Below are positions 16,861 to 26,424 of a stretch of 64,000 nt of DNA, piece after piece (the first letter of the stretch is position 1; the number at the start of each line of letters is the position of its first letter). The notes under the pieces were generated by a model. That model had not been told where the DNA came from. It made no database searches and saw only the letters and a list, made by a program, of their open reading frames with translations. This stretch comes from Clostridium beijerinckii. Its GTDB lineage: Bacteria; Bacillota; Clostridia; Clostridiales; Clostridiaceae. The stretch spans positions 4,638,001 to 4,702,000 of the forward strand of contig NZ_CP073653.1 of assembly GCF_018223745.1 (NCBI RefSeq), in the 5' to 3' direction. The position numbers and the translations under genes were made by a program.

Positions 16861-17667
16861 TTACTCAAAAGACCACTCAGATATTATAGTTTCTCCTTCT
16901 CCTAAGGTAATTTCGCCTTCACTAAACCAAAAGATATCATTATCTTTATTTCCTCTATCTGTAATATTATCAGAAACATCTTCATCATAAGATTCTATAT
17001 CACTCTCATTTTTCTTTTTGTTTACTCTTTTCTTCTTCTTACTTTTATTTTTTTCAACTTCAAAAATTACAGGAGAATTATTATGTTGATCACTCTCGTC
17101 CTTCTTTGCTTCCGTCATATTGCTATTATTATTGCCTTTATTTTCATTGTTTGATTTTTTGGTATTTGCTTTTAAAAGCATTACTCCATTATCTTTATTC
17201 TCTTTAATGCTAATTTCTTGTTTTTCTTTTATAGGAAGCACATTCTTCAAGTTTACTTCTATATTCTTATTTTTATCCATATCAGTCTTTTCTAGAATTT
17301 CTGTATTATTTTCCTTTTTTACAATTTCAGCTTTTTCCTTAACTTTGATATTTTGATGCTTCACAAAATTTTTCACCTTGTATATATTATTATCTACGAT
17401 TTCAATCATTTCTAAATTCATTAAAACATCTAATGCAGCTTTTACTCCACTGATATCTCTATTAAATTCTATTGATAAGGTCTCTACTGTATACGGAATA
17501 TTTCTTGACATATATAATTCTCCCTCTTGATTTACCTTTCCAGCTAAAACAACCATCCTATTCCAGACATAGTGAATAAGATCTCTATTAGACATTCTAT
17601 CTATTATTTTAAATTTTGTGTCATCATACATATCAACTCTAAATTTTACGTATCTTCTTTCTCTCAT
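16861..17667 (-). CDS. Phage replisome organiser / DnaD-like N-terminal domain protein
   Basis: 268 residues from ATG 17667 (MRERRYVKFRVDMYDDTKFK). The first 110 residues look like the winged-helix domain of phage replisome organisers, e.g. VWNRMVVLAGKVNQEGELY and DISGVKAALDVLMNLEMIE. The rest is a long, highly charged, Asn/Lys-rich tail without a DnaD helicase-loader domain. The start at M4 of the frame is chosen because AGGGGAA almost touches the earlier ATG (17676). It probably binds DNA; no phage genes flank it, so it is likely a domesticated or orphan copy. Its leader is duplicated upstream. Confidence 0.7.
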   Translation of the reverse strand: MRERRYVKFRVDMYDDTKFKIIDRMSNRDLIHYVWNRMVVLAGKVNQEGELYMSRNIPYTVETLSIEFNRDISGVKAALDVLMNLEMIEIVDNNIYKVKNFVKHQNIKVKEKAEIVKKENNTEILEKTDMDKNKNIEVNLKNVLPIKEKQEISIKENKDNGVMLLKANTKKSNNENKGNNNSNMTEAKKDESDQHNNSPVIFEVEKNKSKKKKRVNKKKNESDIESYDEDVSDNITDRGNKDNDIFWFSEGEITLGEGETIISEWSFE

Positions 17668-18052
17668 ATTTATCATTTCCCCTCATATTTATTTCTTAAC
17701 AAATTAATTCCAAAAAATGTTCTTATATGCAGAAAAGTTCCACATTGCAGCATAGCTGCTCTTTCTATAGGTGCATAGCTGCTCTTTTCAATGTGCGTAT
17801 CTTCTTTCTCTCATATTCATCATTACCCCTCATATTTACATCTTATCAAGTTAATCAAAAAAAGATTCTTATATACAGCATAGCTGCTCTTTTTCAATGT
17901 GCATACTTTCTTTCTCTCATTCTCATCAATCCACTTTCATACTCATATACCACTAATTAATTCAAAAAAACGTTCTTATATGCATAAAAGTTCCACATTG
18001 CAGCATAGCTGCTCTTTTCAGTAGTGCATAGCTGCTCTTTTTATCGGTGCAT
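17649..18052 (-). repeat. Three tandem copies of a gene leader with start codon
   Basis: Three related units (about 17649-17737, 17796-17890 and 17901-18015) carry the leader and first codons of the replisome-organiser-like gene. Each is followed on its upstream side by GCAGCATAGCTGC or TGCATAGCTGC palindromes with T-runs. Unit 1 is the live gene start. Units 2 and 3 keep a start but end after eight codons: MRERRYAH-stop (17788-17814) and MRERKYAH-stop (17894-17920). The remainder of the gap to 18130 is AT-rich with no gene. Confidence 0.75.
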
Positions 18053-18170
18053 ATTTATCCTTCCAATTAATATATACGCAAAAAAAGAAATATATAAAGG
18101 GTTCTAACAAATTTTTTTATCAAAATTATAATTTTCTAACTAAGTTATGCGTAATTATTTAGACAGCAAA

Positions 18171-18197
18171 AAAGCTCAGTTACCAAAACTGAGCTTT
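18171..18197 (-). terminator. Terminator after the 96-residue membrane protein
   Basis: AAAGCTCAGTT and AACTGAGCTTT are perfect complements around a five-base loop, followed on the minus strand by six T. Confidence 0.9.
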
Positions 18198-18209
18198 AAT
18201 ATAAAAATA

Positions 18210-18500
18210 TTATTTTTCTTTTTTGTCTACATCTTCATATTCAACATCAATAATTTCTCCAGTTGTATAGTCATCTACAGGAGTGCTGTAGACTTCCTTA
18301 TCTCTATCATTATTATAATAGTTATTTAAATTCTTCTTTCTCTTTTTTTCTTTAAAAAATCCCACTATCTTCATAACAATATATATTATTACTCCTGCTA
18401 TCAGAAGCCATGGAAGAATATGTAGAATTAATGATCCTACTAAAAATATTATACAAATTGTTCCTATAATATACATATATCTTTTAAATTCTCTGTTCAT
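18210..18500 (-). CDS. Small membrane protein with acidic tail
   Basis: 96 residues from ATG 18500, six bases after AGAGGTTG; an in-frame TTG at 18509 is less likely. One long or two short hydrophobic stretches at residues 9-48 (IIGTICIIFLVGSLILHIL, PWLLIAGVIIYIVMKIVGFF) are followed by a basic KEKKRKK patch and a hydrophilic, acidic C-terminus. No family recognised. Monocistronic with its own terminator. Confidence 0.75.
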   Translation of the reverse strand: MNREFKRYMYIIGTICIIFLVGSLILHILPWLLIAGVIIYIVMKIVGFFKEKKRKKNLNNYYNNDRDKEVYSTPVDDYTTGEIIDVEYEDVDKKEK

Positions 18501-18613
18501 TACACTCAACCTCTATATTACTTAGTTTCTCATTTAGTTAAAAGCATATCTTAAGTATACCTTATGAATATAAAATTTACAATGTACATAACAAAATCGT
18601 AGTCGACTTTGGT

Positions 18614-18720
18614 TAAGTTCCGTATTGTGCTTCGCACTCTTTTCATTTTTTAAGTTCCGTATTGTGCTTCGCACTCTTTTCATTTTTTAAGTTCCGTATT
18701 GTGCTTCGCACTCTTTTCAT
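18614..18720 (+). repeat. Three 37-bp tandem repeats with GTGCTTCGCAC hairpin
   Basis: Units begin at 18614, 18651 and 18688 with TAAGTTCCGTATT. Each then has the palindrome GTGC-TTC-GCAC and CTTTTCATTTTTT. The design (small hairpin, then T-run) matches the 38-bp array at 3317 although the sequence differs. Confidence 0.9.
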
Positions 18721-18742
18721 ATGTGTAGATTTTTTACGCATT

Positions 18743-19660
18743 TTATGCTCTATAAGGTATGAATTTATATGTTATTAAAATTGTTACTATAAGCAATGCT
18801 GTAACAACTATTCCTCCTTCTGGTCCAAAGCTTCCCCCATTAATTATATTTGAATTAATAGTTCTTATGGTGTATATAGAATCTGTAACATTTCCACTTA
18901 CCAAAAATCCAAAAATGTCACCCTGAAAATAATTCCAAGTTATATGATACCCTATGCACATCCATATATTTTTAGTCTTTATGAATAAATATCCCATAAA
19001 AATCCCGAATAAAAACAAATTCACGTATGCAAGTAAACTGATTCCATGATTTAATGAATGCATTAGTGAAAAAATTATGGATGATCCTAAAATAGGAATC
19101 CATGCTATTTTAGTTTGTTTTAAAACAGTCATGCAATACCCTCTAGCAAAAAGTTCTTCATTAATGCCAACAAATATAAAAACAATAAGCTGTAAAAATA
19201 ATGTCCTTGAAAAGTTTGGATTATTAAAACCATTCACTAGTTCAACTGATTTAGTACATAACAATATAATTGCAACTATAGTAAATGATATTGCGCCAAA
19301 TAATAAGCCATAAAATAAATCTTTCCATCCTTTTCTTATATTAATTAATCCAATATCTTTCACTTTTTTTCTATCTAGAACTTTCCAGAATAAAACTACA
19401 AAGAATATCATTAGTATACATTGTATCAAATTTAAAAATGCGCCTGGAAAAGAAGACATACTTAAGAGCTGCTCAGTAATATAACTTATACCCTCATCTT
19501 GCTTTAACAGCAATGCTGGATTAGTCATAAAAACAAATGCACTATATATATTACTGAAGACAACCGACATTATAGTTGTAGATACAAAGAAACATACGAA
19601 AACAAGTATTATCTTCCAACCAGATCTTACTTGCTTACGATCATTACTAAAAATTCTCAT
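18743..19660 (-). CDS. CPBP family intramembrane glutamic endopeptidase
   Basis: 305 residues from ATG 19660 (MRIFSNDRKQ); GGAGG lies six bases upstream, whereas the ATG at 19666 touches it. About seven to eight membrane segments. The family motifs are visible: EELFARGY (EExxxR) near residue 168, then SLMHSLNHG and, near residue 237, HITWN. These provide the Glu and His residues of CAAX/CPBP proteases. Its substrate is unknown; relatives process prenylated proteins, bacteriocins or anti-sigma factors. Confidence 0.88.
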   Translation of the reverse strand: MRIFSNDRKQVRSGWKIILVFVCFFVSTTIMSVVFSNIYSAFVFMTNPALLLKQDEGISYITEQLLSMSSFPGAFLNLIQCILMIFFVVLFWKVLDRKKVKDIGLINIRKGWKDLFYGLLFGAISFTIVAIILLCTKSVELVNGFNNPNFSRTLFLQLIVFIFVGINEELFARGYCMTVLKQTKIAWIPILGSSIIFSLMHSLNHGISLLAYVNLFLFGIFMGYLFIKTKNIWMCIGYHITWNYFQGDIFGFLVSGNVTDSIYTIRTINSNIINGGSFGPEGGIVVTALLIVTILITYKFIPYRA

Positions 19661-19929
19661 TAACATCCTCCAATCAATTTCTCTTTACAATTTTATTCTC
19701 TTTTAAAACATATATCTCTAAATCAACCCTTTTTCATAATTTATCCCCTCAATTTGCATAATGTCTGAAGATTTATCTTCAATATAAATTCCTAAAGAAT
19801 AAAAAATATTCACCTCTATATTATATATATCTAGTTAATATAAATTCATGAAAATATTCTTAATTATTAATTAAAATATATATTTCATGCGAATCTATAC
19901 TGAGTGTGGCGTTACTTTCCTAATATATA

Positions 19930-20036
19930 TTTCGATTCACAATTCACAGTTCACAATGCACATTTCACAATTACGACTAAGACTCTTGAAATATTTTTAT
20001 AATTATCATGAAGGATTATTTTTGCAATATATATAC
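19930..20036 (-). repeat. Dispersed intergenic repeat, copy 3 (inverted)
   Basis: Reads ATTCACAATTCACAG, AATGCACATTTCACAATTAC, GACTAAGACTC, then AATATTTTTATAATTATCAT. This is the reverse complement order of copies 1 and 2, including the GTAATTG and TTAG.CGTAATTG blocks. Its end matches the inverted ends of the element at 3205-3535. Confidence 0.6.
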
Positions 20037-20141
20037 CATCTATAAACATGTTGGTTATAAAATATTCTTCATATAATCCAAGTACTTGCTTATTGTTATC
20101 TACTATTTCTAAATTGAAAATCTAATTTTACATAAAAAATA

Positions 20142-20176
20142 GGAGTGATACTTCTAAATACTTAGAATATCACTCC
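20142..20176 (-). terminator. Terminator of the glt operon
   Basis: GGAGTGATA and TATCACTCC, with inner TTCTAA/TTAGAA pairing, form a strong hairpin followed by six T on the minus strand. It starts 13 bases past the gltD stop. Confidence 0.9.
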
Positions 20177-20188
20177 CATTTCAATATG

Positions 20189-21661
20189 CTATTTTCTTAA
20201 GAATTCATTAACAGATATTCCTGCTCTTATTCCTTCATTTATAGCTGTAACAACTAATGATTGTCCACGTCTAGCATCACCTGTTGAAAATACTTTGTGT
20301 ACATTAGTTTTAAAATCTTTTTCATTTGCTTTTATGTTACTTCTTGCATCTGATTCAACACCAAAAGCTTCTTTAATGTAATTTTGTGAACCTGTGAAGC
20401 CCATTGCAAGCAATACAAGTTCGGCTTGATAAGTTTTTTCTGATCCTTCAACTGGCACTGGACCAAATCTTCCATTTTCGTCTTTCTTCCATTCAACTTT
20501 TACAGTATCAACACTTTCAAGATTTCCATCTTTATCTGTATTAAGACCTGTAACTGTAGTTAAATATTCTCTTGGATCTTTGCCATAAAGGTCTATAAAT
20601 TCTTCTTGGCCATAATCAACCTTAAGAACTTTAGGCCACTCTGGCCATGGATTATTAGCTCCTCTTTCTTTAAGAGGTTCACCCATTATTTCAAATTGAA
20701 CTAATGATTTACATCCATGTCTAAGTGAAGTTCCAACACAATCTGTTCCTGTATCTCCACCACCAATTACAATTACATTTTTATCTTTTGCTGAAATATA
20801 ATTATTATCATCATGATTTGAATCTAGAAGACTTTTTGTATTAGCTTTTAAGAAATCTACTGCAAAATGTACGCCTTTAACTCCATCTCTACCTTTTGCT
20901 ACAAGATCCCTAGGCTCAGATGCACCAGTTGCAAGTACTACTGCATCATATTCATCTAATATTTCATTTGCATCATAATTTTCACCAATATTAGCGTTAG
21001 TTACAAATCTAATACCTTCCTCCGCCATAAGATTTATTCTTCTTAATATAACTTCTTTATCAAGCTTCATATTTGGAATACCATACATTAATAATCCACC
21101 TGGTCTGTCACTTCTTTCAAAAACAGTAACTTTATGACCACATTTATTTAATGTATCTGCTGCTGCAAGTCCTGCTGGACCTGATCCTATTACAGCAACT
21201 TTCTTTCCAGTTCTCTTAGCTGGAGGATTAGCTTTAACTATTCCATTTTTAAAAGCAGTATCAATTATAGCTCTTTCATTTTCCTTTATAGCAACTGAAG
21301 GCCCATTTAATCCTGCTGTACATCCAGCTTCACATGGAGCTGGACATACTCTTCCTGTAAATTCTGGGAATGGATTAGTCTTATCTAATCTTTCATAAGC
21401 TAAATCCCATTTTCCTCTATACACTAAGTCATTCCATTCAGGAATTAGGTTATGAAGTGGACAACCAGATACCATACCTGAGAATAATACTCCTGATTGG
21501 CAGAATGGAACACCACAGTCCATACACCTTGCACCTTGAATACTTTGCTTTTCTGCTGGAAGACTTAAATGAAATTCTTTATAGTCTTTTATTCTTTCTT
21601 TAGGTTCTCTATTTTTACCTACTTCTCTATCATACTCTAAAAATCCCGTTGGTTTACCCAT
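20189..21661 (-). CDS. gltD: Glutamate synthase (NADPH) small subunit
   Basis: 490 residues. The N-terminal iron-sulfur cysteines are visible (CMDCGVPFCQSG, CPAPCEAGC). They are followed by the FAD motif VIGSGPAGLAAADTL near residue 155 and the NAD(P)H motif VIGGGDTGTDCVGTSLRHG near residue 290. It feeds electrons from NADPH to the large subunit for converting glutamine plus 2-oxoglutarate to two glutamates. AGGAGGGTTAGAAAA precedes the ATG; 13 bases after gltB. Confidence 0.96.
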   Translation of the reverse strand: MGKPTGFLEYDREVGKNREPKERIKDYKEFHLSLPAEKQSIQGARCMDCGVPFCQSGVLFSGMVSGCPLHNLIPEWNDLVYRGKWDLAYERLDKTNPFPEFTGRVCPAPCEAGCTAGLNGPSVAIKENERAIIDTAFKNGIVKANPPAKRTGKKVAVIGSGPAGLAAADTLNKCGHKVTVFERSDRPGGLLMYGIPNMKLDKEVILRRINLMAEEGIRFVTNANIGENYDANEILDEYDAVVLATGASEPRDLVAKGRDGVKGVHFAVDFLKANTKSLLDSNHDDNNYISAKDKNVIVIGGGDTGTDCVGTSLRHGCKSLVQFEIMGEPLKERGANNPWPEWPKVLKVDYGQEEFIDLYGKDPREYLTTVTGLNTDKDGNLESVDTVKVEWKKDENGRFGPVPVEGSEKTYQAELVLLAMGFTGSQNYIKEAFGVESDARSNIKANEKDFKTNVHKVFSTGDARRGQSLVVTAINEGIRAGISVNEFLRK

Positions 21662-21674
21662 TTTTCTAACCCTC

Positions 21675-24600
21675 CTAATTTCCTTTAATTTCTTGGAAAG
21701 TTTTAATTAATGCTTCATCCTCATCACATCCAAGATTCTTATGCTTTTCAACAGTTTCCAATACTCTCTTATAATCCTTTGGAATTATTTTGTGGAATTT
21801 AGATTTTTCTGTCTCAAAGTTGTATAATATTTTATTTCCTTTAGGAGAGCCTGTAACTTTCACATGTTCTTCAATTAAGTTCTTTAATTCTTCTTCATCT
21901 TCTAAGCTTAACTCTTCTAATAGAATCATTTCTTCATTTAAGTTTATTCTAAAGTTTGGATCCTCTTCATAAATGTAAGCAATTCCGCCACTCATACCAG
22001 CAGCAAAGTTAATTCCTGTTTTACCTAAAACAACAACCTTACCACCTGTCATGTACTCTAATCCGTGAGCTCCAACTCCTTCAACAACAGCAGTCGCTCC
22101 TGAATTTCTAACGCAGAATCTTTCACCTGCAATACCATTTATAAATACTTTTCCTGAAGTTGCACCATATAAAGCAACATTTCCAATCAAGATATTATCT
22201 TCTGCTACAAATGTTGATTTCTTTGGAGGATATACTATAATTTTACCACCTGATAATCCCTTACCTAAGTAATCATTAGCATCTCCTTCAACTTCAAAGG
22301 TTAATCCACTTGGAATGAATGAACCAAAACTTTGACCTGCAGCTCCATTACACTTAATAGTAATAGAATCTTCTGTTAATCCATCTGAACCATTTACTCT
22401 TGTTATTTCAGATCCAAGAATAGTTCCAAGTGTTCTATCAGTATTAGTTATATCAATTTCAAAGTTTACTTTTTCTTTCTTTTCTATAGCGTCTTTAAAT
22501 TGGCTTAAGAATACTTTTTGATCTAGCACTCTTTCTAATTTAAAGTCGTATTTCTTAGTTTCATCAAACTTAACAACTTTTCCTTTATACTTATCTGGAG
22601 TGTAAAGTATTGAGCTTAAATCAACATTCTTAGCTTTCCAGCCATGAATATTTTCTCTCTGCTTAAGTTTGTCTACTCTACCAACCATTTCATCAATATT
22701 TCTAAATCCAAGACTTGCCATAATTTCTCTTAGTTCTTGAGCTATAAAGTACATAAAGTTAACTACATATTCTGGTTTTCCTTTAAATCTCTTTCTAAGC
22801 TCTTCATTTTGAGTTGCAACTCCAACTGGACAAGTATCTAGATTACAAACTCTCATCATAACACAACCTAAAGTTACTAATGGTGCAGTTGCAAAGCCAA
22901 ATTCTTCTGCTCCAAGAAGGGCAGCTATAGCAACATCACGTCCACTCATAAGTTTACCGTCTACTTCAACTCTAACTCTTTCTCTTAAATCGTTAAGAAG
23001 TAATGTTTGGTGAGCTTCAGCTAGTCCAAGTTCCCAAGGAAGTCCGGCATTTTTGATTGAGTTTTTAGGTGATGCACCTGTTCCTCCATCATACCCTGAA
23101 ATTAATATTACTTCTGCTCCACCTTTAGCAACACCAGCTGCAACAGTTCCAACTCCACATTCTGAAACTAACTTAACAGATACTCTAGCTCCAGTGTTTG
23201 AATTCTTTAAATCATATATTAATTGAGCTAAATCTTCTATTGAGTAAATATCATGATGAGGTGGTGGTGATATAAGACCAACCCCTGTAGTTGAATGTCT
23301 AGTTTTAGCAATCCATGGGTAAACCTTAGTTCCAGGTAATTGACCACCTTCACCAGGTTTTGCTCCTTGTGCTAGTTTTATTTGAAGTTCATCTGCATTT
23401 ACTAAATACTCTGAAGTTACTCCAAATCTACCAGATGCAATTTGCTTTATTGAAGATCTTCTTGAATCCCCATTTGCATCTTTAGTCCATCTATCCTTAT
23501 CTTCTCCACCTTCACCAGTGTTAGACTTACCGCCAATTCTGTTCATGGCAATAGCAAGTGCTTCATGAGCTTCTTTAGAAATTGATCCATAAGACATTGC
23601 TCCTGTCTTAAATCTCTTAACAATTTCTGAAACTGGCTCAACTTCTTCAAGTGGAATTGCCTTAGAATTATAGTTAAATTCTAATAATCCTCTTAAAGTG
23701 ATTTCAGCTTTTTCATCATCAATTAAAGAAGTATATTCTTTAAATAATTCATAATTTGATGTTTTAGTAGCTTCTTGAAGTTTATGAATAGTTAATGGAT
23801 TATATAAATGCTCTTCTCCACTATCTTCTCCTGATCTAAGCTTTTCATATCCTGGAGAATCTAACGAAAAGTCTGCTGCATAAGTTTTTTCTTTAAATCC
23901 ATTTTTGTGGTTTATCTCTGCTTCTTTTTGAATTTCAGCGAGTCCAATTCCATCGATTCTGCTTATAGTATTAGTAAAGTATTTATCAATAACTTCTTTT
24001 CCAATTCCTATAGCTTCAAAAATTTGTGCTCCTTGATAAGATTGTATTGTTGAAATACCCATTTTTGAAAGTATTTTAATTATACCTTTAAGCACTGCTT
24101 TATTATAGTTGTAAACAGCTTTATCATATTCTAAATCAAGTAATCCTTCTTCAATTAATCCTCTTAAGCTTTCATAAGCCATATATGGATTTATAGCAGA
24201 AGCACCAAATCCAAGCAATGTAGCAAAATGGTGAATCTCTCTAGGCTCTCCACTTTCAAGTATTAGAGCAACTGAAGTTCTTGTTCCTTTTTTAACCAAA
24301 TATTGATGAAGTGCTGATACTGCAAGTAATGACGGAATAGGAACTTTTGCCTCACTTATATTTCTATCAGATAATATAAATATAGTATATCCCTTTTCAT
24401 AAGCATCTTGAGCTTTTTCAAACGTTTCATTTAATGCTTCCTCTAAAGAGCCACCTTTATCAAATACAATATCAATTACTTTTGATTTTAAGTTTCCTTT
24501 ATTATAAGCCTTTATTTTAGCTAATTCTTCATCATTAATTATTGGTGAATCGAGTTTAATCAACTCACAATTTGATGCTTTATCTTCTAATATATTACCC

Positions 24601-26252
24601 TCTGGTCCAAGATAAACATTAGAAGCTGTAACTATTTCTTCTCTAATAGCATCAATAGGAGGATTAGTTACTTGTGCAAATAACTGCTTGAAGTAATTAA
24701 ATAACGGTTGAGAATTCTTTGATAATACTGCTAAAGGAACGTCTACACCCATAGCCGCTAATGGTTCAGCTCCAGTTTCAGCCATTGGAAGCATTGTTGT
24801 TTTTACTTCCTCATAAGTATATCCAAAAGCTTTTTCTAATTTCTTTCTAGTTTCCTTATCATATTCAATCTTGAACTTCTTACTTTCATTCATTTTATCT
24901 AAAGTAATCAGATTTTCTTTTAACCATTCTCCATAAGGATATTGATTAGCATAAGAATTTTTTAATTCTTCGTCATCTATAACTTCTTTCTTAACTGTAT
25001 CTACAAGTAACATTCTACCTGGCATTAATCTATCTTTCTTTTCAACAATTTCAGCTGGTATATCCAATGCACCAACTTCTGAAGAAAGAATAAGTCTTCT
25101 ATCTTTAGTTATATAATATCTTGATGGTCTTAAACCATTTCTATCTAAAACTGCACCAACTTTTTCGCCATCTGTAAATACGATAGCTGCTGGACCATCC
25201 CATGGTTCCATTAGTGTAGCATTATATTCATAAAAAGCTTTCATTTCTTTACTCATAGTTTTACTCTTATACCATGGTTCTGGAATTGCCATCATAATAG
25301 CTCTAGTTAAATCCATTCCATTCATATATAAGAATTCTAAATTGTTATCAAATATCGCAGAGTCTGATCCTTCTTTATTTATGATAGGTAACACTCTGTT
25401 TAAATCTTTTCCAAGTGCTCTAGATTTAACATTTGTTTCTCTAGAATAAACCTTATTAACATTTCCACGAAGTGTATTAATTTCACCATTGTGAATCATA
25501 AATCTATTAGGATGAGCTCTTTCCCAACTTGGGAATGTATTAGTACTATATCTTGAATGTACTAATGCCAAAGATGTTTCAACTCTTTCATCTTCTAAAT
25601 CTTTATAAAATTCTCTAAGCTGTGTAGATAGTAACATCCCTTTATATACTATTGTCTTTGATGAAAAAGACGCTATGTAGAAAGTTTCATTTAGGAATTT
25701 ACTTATCCATCCTGCTCTTTTTTCTATATTTCTTCTAACAATATATAAATTTCTTTCGAAATCTTTTCCTGGTTTTATTCCATTTGGTCTTCTTACAAAA
25801 GCTTGCATTATTGCAGGCATTGCTTCTAGCGATGCTTTTCCAAGTATTGAAGGGTTTGTTTGAACTTCTCTCCACCCAATTAGTTCAAGTCCTTCTTCCT
25901 TTGATATATCTTCAAAAAGGCTCATAGCTTCTTTTCTTGCCTTTTCTTCTTGTGGTAAAAATACCATAGCAACAGCGTAATCCCCTTCGTTTCCGAGAGT
26001 CATACCTTTTGATTTCAATTCTTCCTGAAAGAATTTGTGTGGTATATTAAATAATATTCCTGCTCCATCTCCTGTATGTTCATCAGCGCCTGTACCACCT
26101 CTATGCTCTAGCTTTTCTAGGATAGTTAAACAATCTGATAATATTTCATGAGATTTCTCACCATCAATGTTTACTATAGTCCCAATTCCACAAGCATCAT
26201 GTTCAAAACATGGATTATATAACCCCTGTGCATTCGGATTATTTCTTTCCAT
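21675..26252 (-). CDS. gltB: Glutamate synthase large subunit
   Basis: 1525 residues from ATG 26252 (MERNNPNAQG), six bases after AAGGGGGA; a longer in-frame start at 26285 lies before that site. Cys21 in HDACGIG should become the N-terminal nucleophile of the class II glutaminase domain after propeptide removal. The central and FMN-binding synthase domains follow, with GEGGEDKDRW and GAKPGEGGQLPG. The 3Fe-4S cysteines are in CVMMRVCNLDTCPVG, and a C-terminal GXGXG beta-helix closes the protein. In some clostridia this gene is called gltA. Operon with gltD. Confidence 0.97.
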   Translation of the reverse strand: MERNNPNAQGLYNPCFEHDACGIGTIVNIDGEKSHEILSDCLTILEKLEHRGGTGADEHTGDGAGILFNIPHKFFQEELKSKGMTLGNEGDYAVAMVFLPQEEKARKEAMSLFEDISKEEGLELIGWREVQTNPSILGKASLEAMPAIMQAFVRRPNGIKPGKDFERNLYIVRRNIEKRAGWISKFLNETFYIASFSSKTIVYKGMLLSTQLREFYKDLEDERVETSLALVHSRYSTNTFPSWERAHPNRFMIHNGEINTLRGNVNKVYSRETNVKSRALGKDLNRVLPIINKEGSDSAIFDNNLEFLYMNGMDLTRAIMMAIPEPWYKSKTMSKEMKAFYEYNATLMEPWDGPAAIVFTDGEKVGAVLDRNGLRPSRYYITKDRRLILSSEVGALDIPAEIVEKKDRLMPGRMLLVDTVKKEVIDDEELKNSYANQYPYGEWLKENLITLDKMNESKKFKIEYDKETRKKLEKAFGYTYEEVKTTMLPMAETGAEPLAAMGVDVPLAVLSKNSQPLFNYFKQLFAQVTNPPIDAIREEIVTASNVYLGPEGNILEDKASNCELIKLDSPIINDEELAKIKAYNKGNLKSKVIDIVFDKGGSLEEALNETFEKAQDAYEKGYTIFILSDRNISEAKVPIPSLLAVSALHQYLVKKGTRTSVALILESGEPREIHHFATLLGFGASAINPYMAYESLRGLIEEGLLDLEYDKAVYNYNKAVLKGIIKILSKMGISTIQSYQGAQIFEAIGIGKEVIDKYFTNTISRIDGIGLAEIQKEAEINHKNGFKEKTYAADFSLDSPGYEKLRSGEDSGEEHLYNPLTIHKLQEATKTSNYELFKEYTSLIDDEKAEITLRGLLEFNYNSKAIPLEEVEPVSEIVKRFKTGAMSYGSISKEAHEALAIAMNRIGGKSNTGEGGEDKDRWTKDANGDSRRSSIKQIASGRFGVTSEYLVNADELQIKLAQGAKPGEGGQLPGTKVYPWIAKTRHSTTGVGLISPPPHHDIYSIEDLAQLIYDLKNSNTGARVSVKLVSECGVGTVAAGVAKGGAEVILISGYDGGTGASPKNSIKNAGLPWELGLAEAHQTLLLNDLRERVRVEVDGKLMSGRDVAIAALLGAEEFGFATAPLVTLGCVMMRVCNLDTCPVGVATQNEELRKRFKGKPEYVVNFMYFIAQELREIMASLGFRNIDEMVGRVDKLKQRENIHGWKAKNVDLSSILYTPDKYKGKVVKFDETKKYDFKLERVLDQKVFLSQFKDAIEKKEKVNFEIDITNTDRTLGTILGSEITRVNGSDGLTEDSITIKCNGAAGQSFGSFIPSGLTFEVEGDANDYLGKGLSGGKIIVYPPKKSTFVAEDNILIGNVALYGATSGKVFINGIAGERFCVRNSGATAVVEGVGAHGLEYMTGGKVVVLGKTGINFAAGMSGGIAYIYEEDPNFRINLNEEMILLEELSLEDEEELKNLIEEHVKVTGSPKGNKILYNFETEKSKFHKIIPKDYKRVLETVEKHKNLGCDEDEALIKTFQEIKGN

Positions 26253-26355
26253 TAAAATTCCCCCTTGAGATAATAATATATTCATTTGTACCTTCCTAAA
26301 TATTTATCTATCAGGCACCTATTTATCCTTAAAACAATCATATTGCATTTATGTG

Positions 26356-26413
26356 TAGCAAACAACGAGTAAATACATCCTTTTTTGAAATATAATTACT
26401 CGCGTATTTGCTA
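26356..26413 (-). promoter_or_regulatory. Long imperfect hairpin in the gltB leader
   Basis: Minus strand TAGCAAA ... CGAGTAA pairs with TTACTCG ... TTTGCTA, with a small internal loop and a 22-base apical loop. It lies between nitR and gltB. No T-run follows, so it is not a simple terminator. It may be an RNA processing or regulatory structure. Confidence 0.5.
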
Positions 26414-26424
26414 AATTTTACAAG

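Larger units (their letters stand above)
19661..20188. other. Intergenic region between gltD and the CPBP protease gene
   Basis: 530 bases without a gene. Holds dispersed repeat copy 3 (19930-20036) and the gltD terminator. The rest is plain AT-rich sequence. Confidence 0.6.

Noticed and set aside
18614..18720. CRISPR array for the 37-base tandem repeats
   Set aside because: The three units are contiguous and identical, without spacers or cas genes.
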